DNA of 15,854 bases from Oehlia diaphana. Lineage: Eukaryota; Glomeromycota; Glomeromycetes; Glomerales; Glomeraceae. Of this stretch, positions 9,782 through 15,854 are shown one piece after another. Within the stretch, counting starts at the first letter, position 1; the number at the start of each line of letters is the position of its first letter. Both the position numbers and the translations under genes were made by a program. The stretch covers positions 1-15,854 of the forward strand of contig QZLH01001593.1 of the NCBI GenBank assembly GCA_003833135.1, read 5' to 3'. The notes beneath the pieces are model-generated. The model saw nothing but the letters and a program-made list of their open reading frames with translations. It was not told the DNA's origin and did not search any database.

Positions 9782-9998
9782 TTATTATGATATACCTGTT
9801 ACTGAGGCTCGCAAATTAATTAATGCATTTGATAACGAACAGACTGTGTTTAATTATCCTCCACTTATCAGTGAGAAATTGAGAAATTTAGTGGTACTTA
9901 CTGATGATAATAATAAACTAGAAAACAAAATAGATAAACTTACGCAACAAATGGAAAAACTTAATCAACAAATGGAATTATTATTAAAAAGAAACTAG

Positions 9999-10463
9999 AA
10001 CTTACAGTTTGTGGAGGACTTTGTCTCCCATGCAAATTTTTTTTTGTACCATACGGTTTATAAATTATATAATGATTTAAACATTTTTTTTTTATAAAAT
10101 TGATAGTGTAAAAAAAGCTTTCTTCAATAAAATTAATAAATATCTTTATGACAGTTAAATTGATTGGCTCTTTTAACGTGACATTTCCATTGATAAAATT
10201 TTGATTTCCAAAAATTATTTTCGCCATAAAATTTTTTCTGTAAGGGAACGATTCCAAAGGAATCCAGACCAAGGTTCAGAATTTGTAAAAAAATATTTTT
10301 GACAGATACAGAGTTTCATAACTGATGGAACAACTAAGTTCGTCCCATTTGTTATTACATTAATCTCAGATTTTATAACATTTAATCGACCTAATTACAT
10401 AACATATACACGGTGTACCACAGTAATTTTTCTTTATTAAAGATGTTTGGAAAATATAAAACG
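9999..10463. other. Non-coding 3' flank of the channel pseudogene
   Basis: No gene is seen. The minus-strand frame at 9961-10272 overlaps the coiled-coil end of the channel on the opposite strand, and it has neither domain nor codon character. Confidence 0.45.
10126..10131 (+). terminator. Possible polyadenylation signal of the channel pseudogene
   Basis: AATAAA lies 128 bp after the TAG at 9996-9998. The hexamer is common in AT-rich DNA, so this is positional support only. Confidence 0.25.
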
Positions 10464-11354
10464 GGAATTGCTAAACATCGCCTGGGTGATTGTCGCTTGG
10501 GTTTTTTTTTCGAATATACTCACATGATGTATAATATAAAAAGTGGATTTTTTTAACTTAAAATTTTTCGCTCGACTAAACAAAATTTTTTCACTAAAAT
10601 TTTTTGCAAATATATTTATTCAAAACAATATTATAAAATCTCACATTTAATAACAATTAATTATTTTAAATAAAAAGTTACTATATTTATTTTTAATGAA
10701 GCGATACAAATAAAAGAAACAATAACGACAAAATAAGTTACAATGATCAAGAAGAAAGATGATAATAAAAAATGGAAATAACAATAAAAAGAAACGTTAG
10801 ACAATAAAATAGAAATGAGAAACAGAAAAATAACAGTGAAGGATGAAAAGGAAATGAGAATAAGATGAAAAATGATAGAAAACGAAAAGTAAATGAAGAT
10901 GACAAGAAGTAATAGGAAGTGATATAAATGAATACGAAAAAGAATTGTTGTGGCGTGATTTAAGATCATATAAAAAATCATTTGCCATGTGTGAAATCGA
11001 ACATAATCGTACGATGGATGAGTAACGGGAAATAATGGTGAGACAAAGAGGAATAATGGAAGATGAAAAGGAATAATTGATAGTGGATGGAAGTCGAAAG
11101 AAGATAATGGAAAACAAAAAGAATAGGAAATGATAGAGTAATGAAAGTAATAAAAGATGAAAAGGAGTAAAAGAGTAATGGGAATTGATAGAAAACAAAA
11201 AGGAAAAATAGGACGTGATGGGAGACGAAAAGGAATGATGCGAGATGAAAATGAGTGATGAGAGACGAAAAATAATGATGGGAAGAGAAAGGAGATAGTG
11301 AGAAGTGAAAAGATGTAATAGGGAAAGATGGGAGATGAAAAGTTTAGCAATTCC
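10464..11354 (+). mobile_element. Non-autonomous element with 13-bp TIRs, copy 2 of the purine-rich family
   Basis: The ends are GGAATTGCTAAAC (10464-10476) and its exact reverse complement (11342-11354). Just inside the left end is a TCGCCTGGG...TCGCTTGGG subterminal repeat. The body ends in a long degenerate minisatellite of GATGGGAGATGAAAAGGAGT-like units. TAAAA stands close to both ends (10457-10461 and 11355-11359), but its composition is too plain to call a target duplication. The large minus-strand frames (10661-11390) are Phe/Ser/Leu translations of the purine repeat and are rejected as genes. Homology to 1955-2578 establishes a family; the superfamily is unresolved. Confidence 0.7.
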
Positions 11355-11893
11355 TAAAAGAATTTTCTTATTTTCGTTTGTATATAACAAAGTGTAAATA
11401 AAATTTGAATTTTGTATTCATTTCACGAATTACATTTCTTTTTAATATTTCCGTATTTTTCCTTGCTGTAAGGGCTATTACAAAGTTTGCAAATTGCTAT
11501 ATTTGAGAAAATTTATCATAAAACAAAAAGTAAAATAGTTTATAACGTTATTTTTTAAAATCTGTTATTTTTATTATAAAGGCTATTTATTTATGTAGAT
11601 CTTTTTAATTATTCTACCTCTTCTGCGTAATATTAATTTCTTACTTCTAATTTTTTTTTTTTTATTAATAGTGCTTGACTACTGTATTTACTGTATTTAT
11701 AAATTGATTTGTTTTACGTATAAATCAAAAGTATAAAAGTATTCCGAATGAAATTTCACATTATATGAGTAATATGACATCAAAAAAATTTCCCTTGCAT
11801 TTTAAGCGATAAAAATAATATATCCGATAAAAATGGATTTTAGTTGAGGACGAGTATCACGTGACCCGGATACACCAGTTTACCAATTTTATT
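11355..11893. other. Non-coding AT-rich spacer
   Basis: I see no gene here. One TCACGTGA motif occurs at 11857-11864 inside an imperfect palindrome, GTATCACGTGACCCGGATAC. Confidence 0.4.
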
Positions 11894-12239
11894 GGGGGCA
11901 GGGTAGAATCACGTGACTTTCGAGATATTTCTTTTTTTAAATAAAACTCTTTATTATATATAAAACCTTCCAAATAAACATATACTAAGTGCATTTTGAC
12001 CTGTTCTGCAAGTTTACTTAGAGCACACAATGAGGTTCAGAACACCGTTTTCGATTTATTCAACTTTTTCAATTTCGTTAAAATTGATCTACCCTTTCAA
12101 AATCCACTTTTTCTCCCTAAGTAACTTGCGGAGCAGGCCGAAATACACTTATTTAATGATTTTCAAGTTCACTTTAATTTTAGTTTATCAAATTATAATA
12201 ATTTTAAATCACGTGATTCTACCCGCTTTAACGGGCCCC
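11894..12239. mobile_element. About 345-bp snap-back palindromic MITE with CACGTG near both ends
   Basis: The left end GGGTAGAATCACGTGA (11901-11916) is exactly inverted at 12209-12224. Further in, AAGTGCATTTTGACCTGTTC and TGCAAGTTTACTTAG (about 11990-12022) pair with CTAAGTAACTTGC and GAGCAGGCCGAAATACACTT (about 12117-12152). The whole element therefore folds about a centre near 12065. The outer ends are G- and C-rich (GGGGGCAGGG; CCCGCTTTAACGGGCCCC). I cannot identify a clean target duplication. The open frame at 12030-12254 runs through loop and right arm and is not a gene. Confidence 0.7.
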
Positions 12240-12288
12240 TATATATGGGTGTGATATTTCAACTCATAAATATAGTTTTTTAGGTATC

Positions 12289-12380
12289 GGGACATTTCGC
12301 CGAAAAATAATATCTGGCCTGAGTTATTTATAATGTTGGCCCTATTTTTCGGCGAAACGTCATTTCGGCGAAATGTACCG
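12289..12380. repeat. Small inverted repeat with three GGCGAAA/TTTCGCC blocks
   Basis: GGGACATTTCGCCGAAAAATA at 12289-12309 is inverted as TATTTTTCGGCGAAACGTC at 12343-12361, followed at once by ATTTCGGCGAAATGTACCG at 12362-12380. The short loop also pairs (TGGCC near 12315 with GGCC near 12338). It is probably a tiny MITE or the remnant of one whose right end is doubled. Confidence 0.55.
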
Positions 12381-12537
12381 TAATCAGTTTTTTAACGGAT
12401 AGAAATTCATGACGTAAATTGGATTCGCGCAGTAGGCGCAGCGTACATTACTTTTTCCGTTAAAAATATTAGGCGGCATTTTTCTTAGTAGCGCCTATCA
12501 TTATTTCAATCTAATATGTATATACTGTATATAAATG

Positions 12538-12556
12538 ATATGCGCTTTGCGCATAT
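12538..12556. repeat. Perfect 8-bp stem hairpin
   Basis: ATATGCGC, a TTT loop and GCGCATAT form a perfect hairpin. It stands out in composition from its surroundings. No following T-run or adjacent gene suggests a role. Confidence 0.5.
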
Positions 12557-12665
12557 AAGAATTTTTTGAATTGATACTGGATAGAATGTCTAACGTCTAT
12601 CATTACTGTATTTTTTCGTGTTTATAAATTTTATTTCGGAAGGATATAAAATAGTAATAGTTTCC

Positions 12666-12999
12666 TAAATGTATGTAAATCATGAAAAATATTTTCTTGA
12701 AAAGTAAATTTGTGAAAGGTGAAGTAAGGGATGTCAAGAATAGTGTTTCAGGACTCCGAGTTATATATAGATAGGTCAGGGGAGATCGGCACACATTTAC
12801 TATTAGCTCTACGCGACTACGCATTTCTTCAGGGCCGGAACTATGTAATGCTGGTCGGCATTATCCACAAATAGAAGCGAACTAGGCTCATTCTAAGCAA
12901 AATAACCAGGACCTGTGTATAGCTCGGAGTCCTAGTGTTTCAGTTACGCCAATTGATTTACAACAATATTTTCAAAGTTTCGGTGCGCGATGTTTTCGG
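12666..12999 (+). repeat. Direct duplication, copy A (interrupted)
   Basis: The unit runs from TAAATGTATGTAAATCATG to GCGCGATGTTTTCGG and recurs at 13000-13169. Copy A is split by the 182-bp element at 12751-12932. Removing that element and one target duplication leaves about 142 bp, colinear with copy B. The minus-strand frame at 12603-12824 crosses the element boundary and is not a gene. Confidence 0.75.
12751..12932. mobile_element. 182-bp MITE-like element with 10-bp target duplication
   Basis: It begins GGACTCCGAGTTATATATAG and ends with CTATACACAG-type sequence inverted: the first ten bases GGACTCCGAG match the inverted right end exactly, and the next nine differ at three positions, each T against C. 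TAGTGTTTCA flanks both sides (12741-12750 and 12933-12942). Copy B of the surrounding duplication has TAGTGTTTCA once at 13085-13094, giving an empty site. A 10-bp duplication is in the Mutator-like range. There is no open frame of note. Confidence 0.85.
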
Positions 13000-13169
13000 T
13001 AAATGTATGTAAATCATGAAAAATATTTTCTTGCAAATTTTGAAATAGAAATTTGTGAAAGGTGAAGTAAAGGGATATCAAGAATAGTGTTTCAGTCACG
13101 TCAATTGATTTACAACAATATTTTTAAAGTTTCGATTTTCGAATAATTCACTGCGCGATGTTTTTTCGG
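13000..13169 (+). repeat. Direct duplication, copy B (uninterrupted)
   Basis: Partner of copy A with an uninterrupted TAGTGTTTCA. It differs by small indels, for example an added GAAATAGAAATTT stretch near 13043 and TCGATTTTCGAATAATTCA near 13132. Confidence 0.75.
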
Positions 13170-13568
13170 ACTGATATTATAAAAGTATAAAAAACAATTT
13201 ATTAATAACAATAATATTATGTGCATTTTTTTTATTTAATACATCAGGTAATTAAATGATTTTTTTTAAATGGAATTTTCTACTTTTCTTTTTTTAGACG
13301 CAAAGAAAAATAACACAAAATAATGCATCCTCGGCTTAACTTTACCTCCACCTTTAGGTTTAAAATAAAGATTTATGTTCCTTTTCCATGTAAAACCGAA
13401 CCGAATAACTGGAGATCGGATTAACCAAATTTAGAAGTACAGCCGTATCACTCGTATCACTATTAATTCAAATTCACGTGAATTACAAACTAATAAACGA
13501 CACTTTGAGGTCAAATACTTGACGCATATGGTCATCCAGAGTATATAGTAAAAAGATTTTTTTTTTTT
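13170..13568. other. Non-coding sequence downstream of the RING-CH gene
   Basis: No gene is seen. It contains a 14-bp perfect palindrome, AATTCACGTGAATT, at 13471-13484 and two adjacent GTATCACT motifs near 13445-13461. Confidence 0.4.
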
Positions 13569-13574
13569 TTTATT
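13569..13574 (-). terminator. Possible polyadenylation signal of the RING-CH gene
   Basis: On the minus strand AATAAA lies 34 bases after the TAA stop at 13608-13610 and is followed by an A-run. The spacing is ordinary for a fungal 3' end, but the hexamer is cheap in this composition. Confidence 0.35.
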
Positions 13575-13607
13575 TGTACATATATAATCTTTTTTTTTTC
13601 ATACATA

Positions 13608-14891
13608 TTAATCTTTATTAACCTCTAATATACGATCATGAACTTTTCCAAGGCAGATTGATATAATTTTTTGTATTAATAGATAAGCGGCAATTGTTGC
13701 ACCAGCGCAGCCTACCATGAATATTATTGAAATTATAAATAAAAAGAGTATAATAAAAATACCACTACAATCATTACCAGTACCAGAACAATCACTTCCA
13801 GAACAACCTCCATAACTTAAACAAAAAGAATTATCACAACCACCAATATAACAATAACTATGTCTTGTATGACTAAACCCATTTAAACAAATCATAATTA
13901 AGAAAAATATTAAACCAAAACATGAAACTAATGTAATACCTATTAAATATTCTATAACACGAATGTTCAAAAATTCAATCTCTCTCCAATTATAATTACC
14001 AGGTAATTTATGAGGAGGGTCATTATTTGGATCATTTGGATCATGAGAAACATTATTATGCATAATTAATTTTACTATATAAGACATTAAATATATTATA
14101 GATAATAATAATGTCAAGGTAAGAAAATGTAAAGTCAAATTACTTGAAAATATTTTTGCTATACGTGGTCTATAAAATCTATATTCGTATTTACATACTT
14201 CACATCTATATGAAGCTTCCGCACGTACATTAGAATGACGCCATTGATTTAAACAACCAATATGTACATATTGAAGTGAACCTTTACATTTACAAGGAGA
14301 AATTAGTTTTCCCTTTTTATAAGTTTCGAAGTCCAAAACATTCGAAGAACTTGATTCTTCTGATTCTTGACATATCTTGCAAAATTTTAATTGCTGAGCC
14401 TCATTTAATAATGCACGATTTGACATATCCTCATTTGTAGAATTTGTCATTGATATATCGCTAAGTCTATTATTATTTGGAGAAAGTGACATGATTTGTG
14501 GTTGTGGCTGAGTAGTAATTATTGAAGCAGAACTTGTATAATCAGGTGGAGAAGTGAGTGTTATCGTAGTGTGGTCTCTTGAATGAGATGGGGTTGGAAT
14601 TTGTATATTTGAATCTGTATGATAAGGTGGTGGTGGCACTTCGTCTAATATGAGAACTAGAGAAGAATTGTTTTGAGGTATAGGTGTTATTGTAATTGTA
14701 GGTTGTGAAAGTTCCGTAATGGTTTTATTAGTATCAGATGATTCTGATGTTATATTTCCAATATTATTGTTATCATTTTGGAAAGATTCAAGAGTACTTG
14801 CGGTGGTTACGGTATTTACGTTCGTAGTATTATCTATAATACTACTATCGCTTTGTAAGTCACGAGTTCGCGATGAAGATGAAATATCCAT
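13608..14891 (-). CDS. RING-CH (MARCH-type) membrane E3 ubiquitin ligase, 427 residues
   Basis: A likely membrane E3 that passes ubiquitin from an E2 to membrane or secretory-pathway proteins. Residues 1-165 are Ser/Thr/Asn/Pro-rich and probably disordered, with two PPxY motifs (PPPY at about 87-90, PPDY at about 115-118) that WW domains of Rsp5/NEDD4-type ligases bind in other proteins. The RING-CH zinc ligands are C171, C174, C200, C202, H210, C213, C230 and C233, with canonical C-x-C-x7-H-x2-C-x16-C-x2-C spacing and W217. Hydrophobic segments follow at about 252-277, 312-339 and 378-406. A Gly/Ser loop with six Cys lies between the last two. The start is the ATG at 14889-14891; the frame is open six codons further up only to a TTG, and I see no upstream in-frame ATG. 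It is a single exon with no breaks. Substrates are unknown. Confidence 0.88.
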   Translation of the reverse strand: MDISSSSRTRDLQSDSSIIDNTTNVNTVTTASTLESFQNDNNNIGNITSESSDTNKTITELSQPTITITPIPQNNSSLVLILDEVPPPPYHTDSNIQIPTPSHSRDHTTITLTSPPDYTSSASIITTQPQPQIMSLSPNNNRLSDISMTNSTNEDMSNRALLNEAQQLKFCKICQESEESSSSNVLDFETYKKGKLISPCKCKGSLQYVHIGCLNQWRHSNVRAEASYRCEVCKYEYRFYRPRIAKIFSSNLTLHFLTLTLLLSIIYLMSYIVKLIMHNNVSHDPNDPNNDPPHKLPGNYNWREIEFLNIRVIEYLIGITLVSCFGLIFFLIMICLNGFSHTRHSYCYIGGCDNSFCLSYGGCSGSDCSGTGNDCSGIFIILFLFIISIIFMVGCAGATIAAYLLIQKIISICLGKVHDRILEVNKD

Positions 14892-15460
14892 TGACTTTTT
14901 TACTTTCAAGAGAATAACTTTTAAAGAAAAATATGAATTTTTTCAATAAGACAATATAAATATGATTAATAAAAAAAGAGAAATCAAAATTTGATATGTA
15001 TGTATATAAAATACGTGGTATGTAATTTATTATTTTTTATTTTTTATTTTTTTTATTTTTTTTTTTAGTATGAAAAAAAAATCTTGGTATTTATATAATT
15101 ATATGGTTTTAATAAATTCGGCAATTTGCTATATTAAAATCATCATCATTGTTTAAATAATACTATTGGTGACACAATTTCGGGCTTGACGCCCTGATGG
15201 GTAATTTTTATGATGAAAATCGGTCGAGAATAAAATATAAACTTACTGTATATGTATGATATGAGAAAATTATTAAAGAATTTCATTTCTATTCAAAAAG
15301 AAAAAAAAATTGAGAAAAATAATTAAAGAAAAGAAAAAGAAAAGGGAGATAATTAATAGTATTAAGAGTATAGAATTTTTAAAAAGAGCGATATTCGGAA
15401 AATACCCGTGATCGTCCGATATTCCTCATTCCCGTCATAATTTTTTTTTTTTTTAATACT
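14892..15460 (-). promoter_or_regulatory. Upstream region of the RING-CH gene
   Basis: On the minus strand a TATATA-like stretch lies near 15003-15009 and a CCAAT at 15165-15169, about 110 and 275 bases before the ATG. Also present are a GGGC-TTGAC-GCCC hairpin at 15182-15194 and a patch with two ATATTC-type half sites (CGATATTCGG near 15390 and CCGATATTCC near 15417). A long mixed A/T-run occupies 15030-15080. The promoter assignment is by position. Confidence 0.3.
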
Positions 15461-15609
15461 CAATTTATATAATAATACATATTTAAAATAGGCAATCAAT
15501 ATCAGTATTCTATATTTAACTTACAATCATGATATTATTTTTTTTGAAGAAAATGTAATTTACCGTTAAATTAAATAAAACTTTTTTGTTTCTAATTAAT
15601 AAAAATGTA

Positions 15610-15631
15610 CATTATTATTATTATTATTATA
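15610..15631. repeat. ATT trinucleotide microsatellite
   Basis: About six ATT units stand at 15612-15630 with no coding context. Confidence 0.6.
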
Positions 15632-15682
15632 AAAATGTATAAATAATTTTTTTTTTTTTATTTTTTTGTATTTTTGTATTTT

Positions 15683-15711
15683 GGTCACTGGAAAATAAAG
15701 ACAAAAAAAAA

Positions 15712-15751
<40 letters not shown>

Positions 15752-15825
15752 GTCACTGGAAAATAAAAAAAAAAAAAAAAAAATTTTTTTAGTTTTTTTT
15801 TTTTCCTTGATTTTCCGGTGAACAT
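15683..15825. repeat. Repeated GGTCACTGGAAAATAAA motif in poly-A/poly-T blocks
   Basis: GGTCACTGGAAAATAAA occurs at 15683-15699 and 15751-15767, 68 bp apart. Between them is an A13 run followed directly by about 35 T (15716-15750); after the second copy a similar A-run meets a T-run. A related inverted copy, TTTTCCGGTGAAC, is at 15811-15823. This looks like a recent local duplication of a transposon edge. Homopolymer lengths here may be assembly-dependent. Confidence 0.55.
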
Positions 15826-15854
15826 GAATAACTGCATGTTTATTTGCAAAAAAA

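Larger units (their letters stand above)
5804..9998 (+). pseudogene. TRP-like ion channel pseudogene (Rhizophagus-type family), interrupted by an insertion
   Basis: The proposed exons are 5804-5860 plus 6278-6576, 6645-7127, 7210-8898, 8963-9295, 9374-9549, 9624-9697 and 9782-9998, about 1,100 codons. Every intron keeps phase. The N-terminus is a Ser-Glu repeat, followed by a long region (6363 to about 8600) without a motif I can name. The C-terminal third looks like an ion transport domain: hydrophobic segments near 8689-8757, 8779-8844, 8878-9013, 9031-9084 and 9109-9210, a pore-like stretch ending KLITGDSGSL across the 9296 intron, then a last helix ending in LFIGLLNLAIGDY. The tail has a coiled coil (KLTQQMEKLNQQMELLLK). 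The breaks are in-frame stops at 6357, 6683, 6701, 6923, 8706 and 9430, a donor changed to AT at 8899, and a 415-bp element in exon 1. Family membership is recognition; cation selectivity is unknown. Confidence 0.8.

Noticed and set aside
10661..11390. Minus-strand open frames of 229 and 197 codons
   Set aside because: They lie inside the purine-rich minisatellite and read as Phe/Ser/Leu/His low-complexity in two overlapping frames. A repeat lacking T-A-R patterns on one strand leaves frames open by composition.
12030..12254. 74-codon plus-strand frame
   Set aside because: It spans the loop and right arm of a snap-back element and has no domain signal.
14892..14909. Six extra N-terminal residues for the RING-CH protein (MKVKKS)
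   Set aside because: The codon at 14907-14909 is TTG. A nuclear fungal gene should start at ATG, which is at 14889-14891.
15182..15194. Bacterial-type terminator hairpin
   Set aside because: The stem is only 4 bp, no T-run follows, and the context is eukaryotic.

Overview
The window looks like nuclear DNA of an arbuscular mycorrhizal fungus, most likely a Rhizophagus-type member of Glomeromycotina. The grounds are strong AT richness, short introns of 64-82 bp with TACTAAC-like branch sites, a Ser-Glu repeat coding style, a TRP-like channel of a kind I recognise from that lineage, and many small palindromic repeats. The organism call is recognition, not proof. No rRNA, tRNA, CRISPR array or bacterial-type operon is visible.

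Layout. Bases 1-4860 carry no gene. They hold a very large inverted repeat, with a T-rich left arm at about 117-1490 and an A-rich right arm at about 2580-4010. The spacer contains one copy of a dispersed purine-rich repeat. The outer right arm is itself duplicated in tandem, and one duplicate carries a 114-bp inverted-repeat element with a 9-bp target duplication. Bases 4861-5803 are non-coding and include two CCAAT boxes.

Bases 5804-9998 hold a multi-exon TRP-like ion channel gene. It is broken by a 415-bp palindromic element in exon 1, six in-frame stops, one lost splice donor and a local compensated frameshift. Bases 10000-13170 are a nest of repeats: a second copy of the purine-rich family with terminal inverted repeats, two snap-back palindromes, and a duplicated unit, one copy of which was hit by a 182-bp inverted-repeat element with a 10-bp target duplication.

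Bases 13608-14891 on the minus strand hold the only gene that looks intact. It encodes a 427-residue RING-CH membrane ubiquitin ligase with two PPxY motifs in a disordered N-terminus. Bases 14892-15854 are its upstream region, ending in poly-A/poly-T blocks with a repeated short motif.

The two genes share no visible pathway. The main interest of the window is the record of mobile-element activity: two insertions have unoccupied copies of the target site inside the same window, the foldback arms could give long hairpin RNA, and the channel decayed by a distinctive set of changes.
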